A stretch of 64,000 nt of DNA from Muricea muricata (lineage: Eukaryota; Cnidaria; Anthozoa; Malacalcyonacea; Plexauridae), in contig OY979718.1 in assembly GCA_963855995.1 (NCBI GenBank), positions 22,188,282 to 22,252,281 on the forward strand, written 5' to 3'. Of the stretch, positions 11,701 through 25,200 are shown one piece after another (position 1 is the stretch's first letter; every line of letters begins with the position of its first letter). The notes beneath the pieces are model-generated. The model made no database searches. It was not told where the DNA came from and saw nothing but the letters and a program-made list of their open reading frames with translations. A program made the position numbers and the translations under genes.

Positions 11701-14700
11701 CGATTGAGGCCCTAAACTGTTTTCCGTCAGTGATACCTTTCGGTGGTCATACAAGTACATCGTAGATAAGTATTTTCGATTTATTGAATACATCGTTTAG
11801 TTTGAGCACTTCACGGTTCATGATTTCGTTTTTATAATAATGAACACGCTTGAGGTTTGCCGTTTGCCGTAAACGCCAAACTAAAGGTCTCTAGTACCAC
11901 ACGAGCCTTAAACGTCAGTGCCGAAAACCACTCGAAATCGAATAAAGTGCCACAAAAGTTCTAAATAATACATGTTAAGCTTATAGTGCTCATAAAATAC
12001 CAAAACTTAATGCAAATATGAATTTGTTCGTTTCTCTATTATATTCGAATATTCAATATGGCCGCCATTGCAACAACTGTGCTGCAGCACAGGGGCCGGT
12101 TGTATCATAGGCGTTTAGCTTAAAAACGGAGGATAAGTGAAATTTAAAGATCACTTTTACACCTAGTACGGAACCGAAATTATGAGTTTAACTATGGTTT
12201 AATAGAATAAATATTTAGTTTTATATATAATTGTTCTTCTCGGTCAAATAACTTTAGGTGGTTTGTTTACACAACATGCAAACTTGTTTCACGTTTTTTA
12301 ATTATCCACCGCTAAACGCCTTTGATACAAGTACAACCGGCCCCAGGAAACAAAGCCAGGAGATTGGGCCGCCTGCCTGCCTGTGTATAGATATCAACTA
12401 AAACATGAACGTTATTATAATGTTATATATGTGCTAATTTGTCAGCAGATTCTCGACAAACAAGCATTTCGACGAACAAAATCCTGATCCTGCCTTCTGG
12501 CTAGGGGTGGATATTTAACAGTTATTCTACGAACTCGAGTCTTATATGAGCTGATAGCCGACGAGGTGCGTAGCACCGAGTTGGCTATCGCTCACACACG
12601 ACGAGAGTGAGTAGGATAACTGTTTTATTATATAGACAACTGCTATCGAAAAAACTTATCAGTGCAGTTATATTTTACTAAAATATAGTCAGTTTAGCAA
12701 TGTAAGCAACTTGAGCTTATACTGAATAAAACCTATAAAACACTACTTATCGTAATTAAAAAAATATTTTAACAAATTTTGCCAAAAGCTTCAAATTCGT
12801 ATAAAAATATCAACGTTTTGGGCGAAATAAGCACTTTTTGACCTCAAAATTGAGCACAATTTTTGTTATTATAGCAATTCAAAACTATTATAATTTTTCC
12901 GAGCTTTCGGGTGACTTATTCGGTATTAATTCATAAAAATTAAAAAATTGTATTTTATACTTGTTTAGGTGACATTTAAATCAAGTACTAACCTTTAAAA
13001 ACTTTACCTAGGTTTATGTGTTGTAATTATGGCCAAGAAAGGCTGGCAGAATACCCAAAACAAGATTTTTTGCGATCGAAAAACTTTCAGCCGCCATCTT
13101 GGTTTCTCTACTAGTAGGATATGGGCTAATATCCTACTATAGTAGCGAGCCAATCAGATTACAGAATAGCTACTTAATATCCGCTGGCAGTCTATATAAT
13201 AATTACTTATATGCAGTCACACTAGCGGGCGTAGCTGCTGACAGTGGGTAATTTACACACAATATTTTTCATCATTCGGCAACCGCTTTCCAGATCACAT
13301 CTAAAACATCCATAATAAACACATTTTCCTAAATTACTTTCCTAAATATATGCAACCGACCGTGATTTGATGCGTTAAAAGACGTCCATTAATCATCACG
13401 CAAACTGACTAAAACCTGTCAAAATTTTAACTTTCACTCCTTGAAATTTTTAGCGAAAGTAATTTCGAAAGAATTTAGCCCGCTCTTCTCATTTTACGTT
13501 CAAAACCTCTGAAATAGTGATCTATTTTCAAACGTTGAACGTCATTCGCAGCAGTTAAATCATCAAACGATAAACCTGTTATTCGTATGCAACTTCAGCT
13601 AATGTTTTATTGGTTTTATGCTACGACGCCATCTTGGATTATTCTACGTATTATACAGGTCGCTCTGACAAGTCGCTGGTTGGCTAGAACTAAACTAAAA
13701 AGTGAACAGTGAACGGAAATAAGTAAACAAGTCGATAGCATAGTATCTAGCGCTACGCGTAGATAAACAAATGAGTGGAAAAATTTGCACACCTTACTTA
13801 AACCATTGGCTTTGTTGTGTTTATCATTAAGTTTTTTACTTAATTTTTTTCAATTATTACATTTATTTTTCATCGACTTTTACATTCCGTGTTTTATAGA
13901 TTCCAGGTTTTACAGATTCCGGCTTTTACAATCCCAGGTTTTCGTATTCCTTATTCCATTCCTGATTTCACCATTCCTTGATTCCTAATTCCGCGTTTTA
14001 ATAGCTCACCGTTTTATTTTTATAGCCGGGTGGCTTTAATAAAAAGTCATGCAAACTTGATAAATCCGGCCATTCCACACATGTATTGTCTTTGAAGATC
14101 ACAAACATATACACTATTACATGCAAAGTATTTACATAGTACATACACTATTACATACAGATTACATTGAAGTAAGCCGACAGGAAAAAGTAAGTTGCAG
14201 TGCCGAATAATCTCATAAACAACTGAACTATGCCAACGTATAGTTGTTACTAGAAAGTATCAGTCATATGCCATGAATACCTTTTCGTCTATTCGTAGTT
14301 TTATAGCATTTTTATTTGCCCCCATAACGTTTAGTAGAAAAGGCGGAATCGCCGCCACATCTAAAGAAACATTTTAAAGACAGACTCTGCGTTTTCCACT
14401 TCATGTACCCATAAAGTGACGGAGTCTGTTTAAAAATCACCCACAATTCTAAACACTTTGAAGACGGACTCCACACTTCGTCTTTTCCACCATGCCTGTG
14501 AAGGATATAGCTATCAGTGCTTTTGAGTTTAGGTGACAAAATTTCATAACTGATTAGTCTGAATCCACAGCATAGATTTTATGGGTTGTGCTGCCAATTC
14601 ATTTACAAAGTTTTCCTGAATTTGCAAAAAAATATAGTGGCGAGAAGGATACTTCCCAAATTCATTTGGGACATGTCTTATTAGAAATGATCTTCCCTAT

Positions 14701-17700
14701 CTAGGCAGAGGAGTTCGTTATGCACCCCCTGATTAATGCTTTGTCGTATGCTCAATAGGTGGTGTACGCATCATGCCAACCATTTGGGGAAGTTAAAGAC
14801 CATACGTATGACAATGGTATGCTGGATATAATGAATGGAGTTATGGTGCCACCAGAAGGAACCATTTTTGACATTTTAGGAGCAAACTCATCATTCTCTA
14901 ATTACCTGGGGTATGCAAAAACTGCGCGTTTCGTGTCCTTGCTGAGCGACCCGTCTCAGGATATAACATGTACGTAACTTATGAAAGGCACTGTTACACT
15001 ATGCAACTTGTCTCGCAACGAACTTATTTTGAAAATTCGAGTTTCATAATCAGGGATGTTACACGGTGCAACGTTTCTTGCAACTTGTTTCGCAAACTCA
15101 GTGGAGTGGTGTTTTGTTTGGCTGCGCAACAGAAATATTGCGAGACAAGTTGCAAGAGGGATGGTAAACTGTGCAATGGCAAGAAAATGCATTGGAGCGT
15201 TGCGACCATCGTTGCGAAAAGTAGAACCTGATTCTACTTCGTGCAATGCTTCTTGTTGCCTGTCTTTATGATTGCGAGGCATGTGATACACCTCGCAATT
15301 TCGCTTGCAACTTTGTCGCAACAAATGCGCGTGTTGCGACATGCATGTTGCGGCACAAGTTGCATAGTGTAACAACGCTTTAACATATTGCTGCACTGGA
15401 GTCCACGCATGGCTTGACTACGACCAGGAATCGCGGACATAGTTTACTGCTCTTAAAGTAAACACCCTTTTAAACACAGTATATTACATAATACATTACA
15501 TAAAAAGCAACAATAATATACTAATTTATTACATAAAAAGCAACAATAAATTTATGGATTATTAATTATCGGTCAGGCTAACATGAGTAACCTTGCTATT
15601 AAACAGAGAATCGCTAACCAAGCTTTAGGTCCTCTAAAACTAATACCTTTTTAAGATATTCCGTTTTATGAGGTGGAAGGGAAAAACTTGTATCTGTCCC
15701 TCACGTATCTGTCCCACGGTATTTGACACGTTAAAAATCTCATTGAGTTTAATCGGTGTCATATTGTGTAAAATCTTGTACACGACCTGCCTGTGGTCTG
15801 AGCCCTCCGTTCTTCCAGTGGTTTCCATCCAAGAAGATAGGCTAGACTAAATTGCCCATTCTGGTTATTGTGAAGCTCTTGCAGTCGATTTGAACGGGTG
15901 GTATTAATTGAATCCCAAACGTTACCAGAATAATCAAAATGAGTTTGAACTAGCGCATCATAAACAGATTTTGGATAGATTGTTTTCATTCATATAATCT
16001 TGAATTCTCTTTAAGGCGCTAATAGCGGCAGATATCTTACACAATATATGTATGATCAACGTGATTTTTCCCTGTTAAATGTTCATCTATTTGGATTCCA
16101 ACTTTTTTTATCGGCTTGTCTCCAACGAAAACATTTGGTCCCAGACCTAGGTTTTTGATATTATAGGGAGAAGCGACCGAAAGATATTCCGTTTTGACAA
16201 CGTTCAAACAGAGTTTGTTTGCTGAAAGCCAGCCGATAACATTAGAAAGATCAAGGTCCGCTCCATTTCCTCCTCAATAGATTTACCGTTTGCTGTGATA
16301 TTCAGGTCATCGGCAAATAATCGCGTTGATGTATGCCGCAGACAATTTGGCCTATCATTATTACATACTAATAGAAGCGGGCCAAGAATCGATCCCTGGG
16401 GAACTCCGCACATTACTGTTCTTGAGGTCGAAAAATTACCATTTACAGACGTTACCTGTAAACGGCCAGTAAACTAGGATTCAAATAAATTAAGGGCCTT
16501 ATCAGCAATCCAATAAAATTTGAGTTTGGCTAGCAGTAATGCCGTATCAAAGGCTTTCATCAGATCCAAAAAGACGATGAGGTTATAAAGACCACGATCC
16601 ATATTTATGAACCATTCGTTTGTGCAATCTAACAATGTTGACATGGCAGAGTGAAAATTGATGTTTATAGACAAAATTTATTTTGTCAAAAATTTTACTT
16701 GTGGTAGATAATATTGAAATCGGGCATAATTGTCTAGCAAATTTCTGAAACCTTTTTCGTGTGAAGTAGTAAGTAACTCGCGTAGTCTTCCAATTTAACA
16801 GAAATTCTCCAGATTCAATGGAACAATCGAATATTTTGGTTATCGAATTGGTAATACCCGGGGCCGTAACTTTGAAAACCTTTGTCGATAGTTTATCAAT
16901 ACCAGTTGCTTTAGAGACTGTCAATTTGTCAAGTAATTCAAAAACTTTTAAATGACTAATAGTCTGAAAAGTAAACGATAATATATTGTAAAGAACTCCT
17001 AATGTATATACAGACACTGCCGACATTTCTACCTCTATCTGAGCGTATTGTATCATATCCGGTCATGTGAACTTGCCCAGTCAGATATCTCTCACATTCA
17101 ATTGCCATTTTAAATCATCCTTGGGTAATGTTGATTACTTGTTAATAAAAAGTTCCTTTTTTACTATCAGACTGTTCTGGGCATACGCTTGATAGTTCAG
17201 TAACTATAATTTTTATATTGTTTGAGATTGAAGTATGCGATAAATTTTGCAAAATTTTATCTTTTATCTACTTTTATTTACATAATTAGAACATTTATTG
17301 AAAAGAAAGGTTAAACGTTTAATCAACAGGATCAACCACAATGACAGTATTCAGCAGTTTCTCAGTTATTCAAATGATTGCTATATCGCTAAAGATTGCT
17401 GTATTTTTATTCATTCAGTGCTCGTACCAAATGATGCTGCATTTGAAAAACTACCATCAGACGTGAAAGAGAAAATGAAGGATAGCCACCAGTTCGCGCT
17501 AGAGGTCCTTGAGTATCATGTGATTGAAGAGATAACCTGTTTACATGGTTTTGAGACAGGCTCAGTGGATTCCTATGAAGGTCAACCTATCAAGGTTGCA
17601 GCGAGTGGAAATAAGGTGGTGTTTAACGATAAATCAACACTGATCAAAGCTGACATCATCGCATACAATGGAATACTGCAAGTCATTGACACTGTCTTGA

Positions 17701-17717
17701 TACCTTCAACACCCTAA
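8326..17717 (+). CDS. secreted two-domain FAS1 (fasciclin-like) protein
   Basis: Three exons: 8326-8745, 14759-14969 and 17419-17717 (stop included). They total 930 nt, encode 309 residues, and have phases 0 and 1 that join without a stop. The product has a signal peptide of about 22 residues, FAS1 domain 1 (about residues 33-155, ending at the NGVMVPP motif) and FAS1 domain 2 (about 155-306, with LLVPNDAAF, LEYHV and NGILQVIDTVLIP). There are three N-glycosylation sequons in exon 1 (NLS, NVT, NTT) and no GPI or transmembrane tail. FAS1 domains are extracellular adhesion and matrix modules (periostin/TGFBI/fasciclin family), so a secreted matrix or adhesion role is inferred. The roughly 6-kb intron 1 and 2.4-kb intron 2 are full of transposons. 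Confidence 0.85.
9420..10075 (+). pseudogene. LINE fragment, unit 3, diverged
   Basis: Same LINE region as in units 1 and 2 (for example atatgaatagtttt.gaccaatctccgt near 9893), but clearly more diverged and split by a hAT-type MITE at 9577-9866. Confidence 0.6.
9577..9866. mobile_element. hAT-type MITE, 290 bp
   Basis: Terminal inverted repeats cagggacgtagcc / ggctacgtccctg lie between exact 8-bp target duplications tgaatgaa (9569-9576, 9867-9874), the hAT signature. A second inverted pair (ggtttagcaaagac... / ...gtctctttgctaaacc) sits inside, plus a C15 run at about 9606-9621. Confidence 0.88.
10076..10580. other. intron 1 of FAS1 gene, nothing recognised
   Basis: AT-rich sequence with no coding signal, RNA gene or clear repeat structure. 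Confidence 0.4.
10582..10725. repeat. long imperfect hairpin
   Basis: The arm 'ggatatgaggaattattaag' pairs with 'cttaataattcttcatatcc', and outer arms caattattgaat / attcaataattg extend the stem. The loop carries ccgaagccgaagg. It is one of several such palindromes in the window, followed here by a CCAATCAG-containing stretch. Confidence 0.7.
11411..11891. mobile_element. MITE with TA target duplication
   Basis: Inverted ends of about 29 bp (gagacctttagtttggcgtt... and its complement) are flanked by TA at 11409-11410 and 11892-11893. The size (481 bp) and TA duplication suggest a Tc1/mariner-type non-autonomous element. No transposase is present. Confidence 0.8.
12093..12343. mobile_element. 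Harbinger-type MITE with CAG target site
   Basis: Inverted ends gggccggttgtatca... / ...acaaccggccc include the inner motif gcgtttagc / gctaaacgc. They are flanked by CAG on both sides (12090-12092, 12344-12346). A 3-bp CWG duplication is a known PIF/Harbinger preference. A related element lies at 60754-60991. Confidence 0.78.
12520..13203. mobile_element. palindrome-headed element, copy 1
   Basis: A hairpin region (about 12530-12625; gatagccgacgaggtgcgta / gcaccgagttggctatc) is directly followed by a segment bounded by ttattatatagac (12626) and gtctatataataa (ends about 13202). The inner segment includes ccaatcagattacagaa and is shared with 20392-20930. The superfamily is not identified. 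Confidence 0.65.
13204..14758. other. rest of FAS1 intron 1
   Basis: No gene is seen. At about 13890-13990 there is a short run of 'gattccaggttttacagatt'-like units related to the minisatellites at 45.1 and 47.1 kb. Confidence 0.4.
14759..14969 (+). CDS. FAS1 gene exon 2
   Basis: Acceptor aatag|GTGGTG; donor ACAT|GTACGT. It encodes the end of FAS1 domain 1 (DNGMLDIMNGVMVPP) and the start of domain 2 (GTIFDIL...). It enters in phase 0 and leaves in phase 1. Confidence 0.85.
14993..15373. mobile_element. MITE in FAS1 intron 2
   Basis: Inverted ends gttacactatgcaacttgt / acaagttgcatagtgtaac (19 bp) bound 381 bp that start 24 bp after the exon 2 donor. Several gcaac/gttgc-rich subterminal motifs are present. 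No clear target duplication. Confidence 0.75.
15374..15639. other. no gene seen
   Basis: AT-rich intron sequence with two direct copies of attacataaaaagcaacaat (near 15495 and 15530). Confidence 0.4.
15640..17056 (-). pseudogene. CR1/L2-like LINE reverse transcriptase, broken
   Basis: Read on the minus strand from 17056 down: the KATGIDKLS block, PISILSTTSKIFDKI, motif A (FLDLMKAFDT), CGVPQGSILGPLL, the catalytic region FADD (motif C), and then a thumb-like tail (YPKSVYDALVQTHFDY.GNVWDS). The segments lie in different frames separated by stops, and the endonuclease half is missing. It is a 5'-truncated, inactive non-LTR element in FAS1 intron 2. Confidence 0.85.
17419..17717 (+). CDS. FAS1 gene exon 3 (last)
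   Basis: Acceptor ttcattcag|TGCTC, phase 1. It encodes most of FAS1 domain 2 and ends LIPSTP-stop. The VPNDAAF, LEYHV and NGILQVIDTVLIP hallmarks are intact. Confidence 0.87.
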
Positions 17718-18890
17718 ACATTTGTTAGTTGTAACTTTGCAACATTGTATGTCATCACGCTTTTACGTTATTTCTCTTTACTTTGAACATATATCTTTTA
17801 TTTTAGCTGGTGTTGCTGATTAGAAAGATAAAATCATGTGTAATTTCTGGTTGAGGAAAGCGTTCAATAATTTTTTTACGCTACATTTTAAGCATCTTTC
17901 GGTTTTAGATAATTTAATAATTTTGTACGTTTCTCTTTGGTGGGTATGGGGGCATGCGCAGCATGTTCCAGCAAATTTTGAAATCTAGGGTTCCTGAATA
18001 GATCCCTCCAATCAACGCCTTAACATATTAAGGCCTGGTTTTCATATATCGTAATTCATCAGCAAGGTCCTTGTGATTTTACTGTCGGTGATCAGTGATG
18101 GATAAAATCTTTTGTTTCTGAAATTATTTTCTCGGCGATGAATTGCGATGAATTACGATCTATGAAACCCAGGCCAAAGATTACGTCCAGTGGGTAATGT
18201 AAACAAATTCTTTGTTTTCATTTTAAGCTGCTATATTTTTGAAAAATATGATTGATAATACCTAGCTGCTATTTTTCTGGGGTGCTATTCTGGTAAATAA
18301 AAATAAACCATAGTTTCAACTCAAAAATAGTCCAAAAGATACGTATGTTTGTGTGGGCCATGTGTGGCCAACTGTGACTGGGCACCTTTTTTAAGTTTTT
18401 TTTTGCTTTGAGGTTGAATAAAGTGGAGGCAAATTAGTGTTTCCAGCAATTAATAATCAATTCACGGAAAGTCAAGGATCGGAATCGGAGAACATTGCTT
18501 AAAAAAGCTACTTTATATCGTGTAAAGAACCAATCTGCAATGGCAAGATTGCAGTTACAAGCTTTAATCTTTTTGTGTGGAGTATATAACAAATTGCATT
18601 CATTTACTCTGTGCATACTTGTTCTATTTGGGATTCGGCCAATATGCGGGGGAGGGGAATTGAAGGGATCAAGGCAGGGAGAAGAGGAGGGATCTCGTTT
18701 TAACTGTCTTGATCGATGATACTAGTCTTATAGACTGTTGTTGATAGATACTCGTCTCCTTTGCTGTATACATTCTCATATACCTGTCCACAGTTCTGTT
18801 TAAGTCGGTAGCCAGCAATCTTTTTTAAAATCACTTGCATAAAACTCTGGTCCACGTCAAAATAACTCAACCATACGCTTCGACAAGTTT
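17718..18890. other. 3' flanks between FAS1 and anoctamin genes
   Basis: The two genes converge here. No further gene is seen. The region must hold both 3' ends; I did not find decisive polyadenylation signals. Confidence 0.4.
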
Positions 18891-19295
18891 TCATGCTAAG
18901 GATGTACTAGATGTAGGATAGTCCATGGCTGGCAAACTCGGTTTATATCCCGTGGGGAGTGCACTCGGCAATGGCGGATGGACAAAATGTAACTGCTGAT
19001 TGTTATTACTCACATCATTTGTGTTTTCTGTAACGACGTCACCATTTGCGTTATCATGAGAGTCTACACGGGATTGTGATTCAGAATGGAATTCGGTTTG
19101 ATGCGATACAGTGACCGGACGTATTTCTGGACATAAAACTTCCCCGCTTTGCTCGTACAACGACATCGTTGGATAAGCAATACTATCCACGGTTTGCACT
19201 TCAACATCTTTTTTATCAGATGTTTGCGAGGGCTTTTTCCTTGGTCCTGTGCTTACTCCAGCCTTTTCCAGCAACTGATTTACATGGTATTTTTC
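18891..19295 (-). CDS. anoctamin last exon (cytosolic tail)
   Basis: Acceptor ctag|GAAAAATAC; 134 codons and TGA. It encodes EKYHVNQLLEKAGVS, then a Ser/Thr/Pro-rich tail without recognised domains. Confidence 0.85.
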   Translation of the reverse strand, partial: EKYHVNQLLEKAGVSTGPRKKPSQTSDKKDVEVQTVDSIAYPTMSLYEQSGEVLCPEIRPVTVSHQTEFHSESQSRVDSHDNANGDVVTENTNDVSNNNQQLHFVHPPLPSALPTGYKPSLPAMDYPTSSTSLA

Positions 19296-22200
19296 CTAGT
19301 CAAAGAAAGAACAAACACTTTCACAATGAGAAAGCACAGAATGGAGCATAGGTCCTCCACTTCCTAGTATGCAGATTTAGCCAGTATACCAGTCACCATT
19401 TTTCCAACCCCTTTTCAGTTCGAAACGATTATTCTCTATGCAACCCTCACTGTCTCTGCCTTAAATTATCTACAGTGCAGTATATTAGTGCAGTGAACTT
19501 CTCCTTTCAGAACTTCTAAAGTTCTGAAATCAAAAGACGTTTAGAAACACAGAAATATGATAACCAAGTGATATTTTAGGCTAAGGATATACAACAACCG
19601 ACCTTTGAAGAAAATTAATGTCTGCAAGGAGCTAAATGGGAGAGTTGATGCGTTCCTCACTCTTGGGTGAGCAGATTTACACCGCAGGCTTTTGCCAAAT
19701 TGATTGGGTATCTGAGGTAACAATGGTTTAATGTTCTTATCCGAGAAGACGCAAAAGGCTTACCATTTACTGATCTCAATGCAAAAGCAGCCCTTTCTTC
19801 TTAATTATTTAAAGACTTTGAGTGGAGGTCCGAGAGAGGTTTGGACCCTGGTCTCCCAGTTTAGTAGACAAGAGTGCATGGTGACCGCACACAAGCTAGC
19901 TGGTTCTGGTTTGGACAATTTACATAATAGACTAACATTCGACCTAGGCAAAACGAACAAATAGAACTACAGAGTTTGGGGACGAAATGTTGTAAAATAC
20001 GGAAAATATGGCATTGCGAAGATTGCAAATTTTGTATATATTTCTATTGCGCGCGGAAAAAGTTACAATTTTCGCGGCGATTTTAGCTCAAAACTGGTAA
20101 CCTTTCCGAGCGTAATACAAATACAAACAAAATTTGCAAACTTCGCAGGGCTATATTTTTCGTATTTTACAACATTTTGCCACCAAACTTTGCAGTCCTA
20201 CTAATTTTAAGATGCTCTAATTCTAACTGTAGTAAATGATTTCGTTCTTCCTGCCTAGTGCGACCTTTAGTCTATTATGCAAATTCCATTAAAATGCTGG
20301 TTGTTGTATCAAGCTCAAGTTGTTCACATTGCTAAACTGACTATATTTTAGCAAAACATAACTGCACTGGGAAGTTTTTTTGGTAGCAGTAGTTTATTAC
20401 ATAGACAACTGGAGAGTTCTCCAGTGCAGTTATGTTTTACTAAAATATAGTCAGTTTAGCAATGTAAACAACTTACATTGCTAAAACTACACAACTTATA
20501 CCGTATAAATCACTACTTATCGTAACGGTTATTGAAAAAGAATGTTTAAAGAAATTTTGCCAAAAGCTTCAAATTCTTAAAAAATATAAATGTTTTACGC
20601 GAAACAAACGCTTGTTGACCTCAAAATTTAGCACAATTTTTGTTATTATAGTAATTCAAAACAATTATAATCTTGTCCAGCTTTCGGGAGACCTTTTCAG
20701 CATTAATATTTATTATTAAAAGTACTAACCTTCAAAAATTTTATCTAGGTTTATATGTTGTATTTATGGCCAAGAAAGCCTGGCAAATAAAAACAAGATT
20801 TTTTGCGATCGAAAAACTTTCAGCCGCCATCTTTGTTTCTTTACTAGTAGGATATGAGCTAATATCCTACTAGTAGAGGAACCAATCAGATTACAGAATA
20901 CTTAATGTACGTTGGTAGTCTATATAATAACATTGAATATCCCCCCTTCCTTTACGCGTATAATTACATACCCGACTCTCTGCTATTTTCACATGAGATG
21001 GAACGTCAGGAATAACCAATGCAATGATAAATTTCACCGCAAATACAATGTGCTGAATGTAAAAATGCTGTAATGAACATTTTGCACCCACGGAAAATAT
21101 CAGTTATAGGAATCATGCGCTACATGTTGCTCACATGTTAACTAATGAACTGTTATAGGGTTTTACTGGACTATCCATTACCCCCCCCCCCACCCAAGAA
21201 CTTACGGGTTTGGGGCGGTGCAATCGTTAGAGCATAGGGTTTCCAGTTTGAAAATCGAAGGTTTTATTCTAGCTGTGGACTTTAACAATTGTGTCACTCG
21301 CTCTACGATACTCACGAGTCTATGCTAGGTTCTAGGATTGTTTCTCAATGGTATAGTCAGTAGGGAAAGTTTGATTAAGCTCCCAACTGACCTTCCTACA
21401 CTGTATCTATGATTAGGTATGAGTTACCAATAGGTAATAGAAGCGCCCTTATAAAGCATTTGACAAGTTAACGTACATTTTTATTACATAGGTTAGGTCT
21501 TAGATTTAACTTATTGTTCAAGTGTTAACTAAATTTCATTTTTACTATCGTTATTAAAAAACCTCGATTTTCATCTACTCATAGATGGAAACGAGTGGAT
21601 TAATAACGAATGTTCTAAGGGCATTATTTCTCATTCGAACAATTCTAACTAGCTAGTTATTTGTTCACATCCTTAAACAGATTATAATCGCAGGAGAAAG
21701 TGTAAAAGATCAGAATGAGAATAATTAATCCATTAATATAAAAATATTTTACCTCAAAGCCAATTATCAACCACAGCCTGTTTCTGCTTGGAACCTGCTC
21801 GGTGATAGTTTGGAGGAGAAAAGTGACATTTGTGGTTGAGTTGTAAACTTCTTGACTGACTGAGGTATGCGTTGAATCACCTTCCCAATTCCGACCATAT
21901 TGTGATGTAAATGCCACAAGAAACGAGTTGGTCACAACTCCAACGACATTTAGGAATTCCAGTATTGAATACCACATGCCTGAAAAAGGCATGTTAAAAA
22001 AACATAGATAATGTTTAAGCTCAAAATATTCGAAAGAATTTCTTTGATACGATTTCAAATCTGAATTTGAATGCCACATCAGGTTTATTATGTAGACCAA
22101 GTTATCACGCGGTACTAATCAATGTTAATTTTCCAATGAACTTTTTAAATGGCAAATTATATCAATTATGTTCTAATCTAAGAGCATACATTGCGAGGTA

Positions 22201-25200
22201 CTGAGCTTTTGTTCGCCAGTCATTTATATTGTACACATGTAGGAACGTGATGAGATGTATACATGGGAGAGGTTCAGATTTTACTTCCGCTGCCGCTACC
22301 TGATTTCTAAATAATTTAATTGGTTAATCGGGTAGGTCCAGCACTTCTGATTGGCTGGAAGATAGATTAAGGTAGCGATAGAGGTATTGGAAGCCAATCT
22401 GAACCTCTCTATTGTGACGAGGACGGCAGTAACAGGAAAGCTGCCACCATCCACATTATTTTGCCAGTCTAGATTAAAATACTCTATAAGGTATCCAGTG
22501 TGGCAAATAAAGTAACTGCCCTAATGAATAAGTTTCAAATTATAAATTATTAAGCGATTTGTATTGCGATTTACCAATATCCTCAGCTCTGAACGCCACG
22601 GGACGTCTGTTTTTCCATAGTAATCTCCTCGCATCCAGTCTCAAGTCGAACATATTAGTGACTAAGGCGATCAGAGGAGCTAGGGGAAATGCTGCAGCAA
22701 AAAGCTGCATAAAAAGATAATTAATTATTTCACTCTACAGAAACGCAACGCTTAATTTTCGTAAAAATGCTGGAGGAGGTGGGGAAAGTGGACCGATAGG
22801 TACAGACCGATAGGTCCCACCCTTTCTCTGATTAAAGCTTGTAGAATCACACATTTAGGGACCATTCATTATTTATGACCGGGGGTGGGCTGGTAATATC
22901 TATCATGAACCAAAAAGAAACTTCTTGACCCCTCTTATTTAAAAAACAAAAAATCCATAACCCCCCTTGATGAAAATACAAATATATATTAAACTAGCCC
23001 GCCATTTCGTATTTACATTTATAATAAATATTAGCTTTGATGAACATATCACTGAACAAATTATTCAATAGCAGGTGACACCCCCCAACCTACTGGCATA
23101 TTTTTTATGACCCCCCCCCCTCAAATTGCCTAAAATTTTGGATGGCCCCCCCCTACATTCTTACCAGCCCACCCCTGGCCATAAATAATGAATGGTCCCT
23201 TAGGAAGTGTGCAGGAATTCCCAGGGGAGGTACCAAAACATCTTAGGGGGTGCACACCTTCCCAGGTTATCAATTTATGTTTCGGTAACTAAGGCAACGG
23301 TTAGGGATAGAAGGGGTGAGGGTTAGGCATGTTATGGGTTGGGAATACTTGGGGATAGAATAATATTAGTGACCGAAACATAAATTGAATATCCCTTCGC
23401 ACACTTTCCGTCAAAAAGATGGAAAGCCCAAACTATACATCACAATTTATAACGTCTTTTGCGGCAGAGATATGTGGCAGAGATTGGCAAGCAAAAAAAC
23501 AAGACTTAGGGAATGTTGAAATTAAAAAAATACCTAAAGTAGACGCTAGACCCGTACATCAAAAAATGACGAAGACAGTCATTGATGAAAGAGCCTCGTG
23601 AAAGCTTTGTAAGCTAGCAGTTTTCATGCAAAGATAAATTTAGAAAAATATCTTTTATGTTAAACCTACCATTAAAAATCCATACTGTATAACTGAAAAT
23701 AAAGGAAAAGTATTACATGACGTACTGGCAGACCTAATTATGTTTAGCTCTTTAGTTCGGCAATTATTTGGAAAATATCCGAAAGCCATCTTTGTCAATG
23801 ATCTGTATATTTCAACCAAAGGCTAAAGATACTTTTGAGACTGAAATCTATATAGAGGAGCATAAAATTTAAGGACATTTACAGGACTTTTAAGGAACTG
23901 GATTCAAGGATCGGAGGAACAGAAAAATCTCTGAAAATCACCAAAGTTTTATTTTCATTTAACTAGCGGAAAGCTGATTTTGACCCCGTTTACACTAGGG
24001 CAAAAGATTCCGGCTTCGTCCCTAATCCGGGATGTTTTGGTATCGGATTCGTTTTACCGTCTACACTAAGGAACATAAAGCCGATACAAAATTATCACAG
24101 ATAGATTATGAATCCGGAACTTTCAAACCTGAAAAGTTTGTAGAAACTTTGTATCCGAGAAAGTTTAAATCCGACAAAACTTCTCTTGTAAACTCTTTCC
24201 GTAAAGAATTTGAGTGATCTTGCTCTCTCGTATGGTTTTCAAATGTATTGCCATTAATTTACACTGTCAAAATCGGTCAAAAAATCACAAAATAAGATTA
24301 GTAGAATCACGGTTGTGTTTCATGCATTGACAATCGCTGTGTGAGGCTGTTCAGTGTAAATGCCGTAGACCTGAAAGACAAGGAATCCGGATGTTTTCAC
24401 GAATCCGGAAACTTTTGGCCTAGTGTAAACAGGGTGCATTATAACATAACCCACTATCACTATACACACGTTTTAATATACGTTATCAGACGAAAACGAG
24501 ACAACCCAGACAAAAGAAAATCCCAGGACACTTAAGGACTTTCCCGAAAATTTCATGCACCGTAGAAACCCTGCACATAAAATCCCTGATAATTTCTGAA
24601 AATCTCTAGTTTCTAAGAATCGTCAAAATTCTCAAAAACTGCAATAGTCGTAAAAAGTGATTTTCGGAATACCAAGAACTTGGTAGATTTTTTAGACTTC
24701 CTAATGCTCATATTTACTTGCTTGCTGCACACAGGAATAAGCCATGACTCACCTTTTTCATTATATTCAGATAATGTAAAATCTCCAAGTTCAGGCTTTT
24801 CTAGCTCGCCTTGAATAACGTCTTCAACTGAAATTTCAAATGAGCTGTGAACTTTGCTATTTTTACAGCACCAACAGAATCCTCTTCTTATATGCCTGTG
24901 CCAAAATTGTTCAAGAGAACTAAACAAACAAAAGATGACATAAGTATAAGATAAGTCTTTTTTGGTCTGGCATAGCATATATTATGGTATCAAACAGTAT
25001 GGTATGTTGTGTTGTGTTGTGGTGTGGTGTGGTGTGGCGTAGCATGATATGGTATTGTATGGTATGGTGTGTTCTAGAGTGGTATGGTACGTTATGGTAT
25101 GGTATGGTATGGTGTGGTGTGGTGTGGTGTGGTGTGGTGTGGTGTGGTGTGGTGTGGTGTGGTGTGGTGTGGTGTGGTGTGGTGTGGTGTGGTGTGGTGT

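Noticed and set aside
14956..15440. Several overlapping open frames on both strands
   Set aside because: They lie within a MITE of gcaac/gttgc repeats bounded by inverted ends and are non-coding.
18700..18894. Open frame overlapping the anoctamin stop codon
   Set aside because: It is the 3' untranslated side of the same strand in another frame, with no conserved motif.
24032..24217. Open frame in an anoctamin intron
   Set aside because: Inside the 23983-24435 MITE; composition follows the element's aatccgg repeats.
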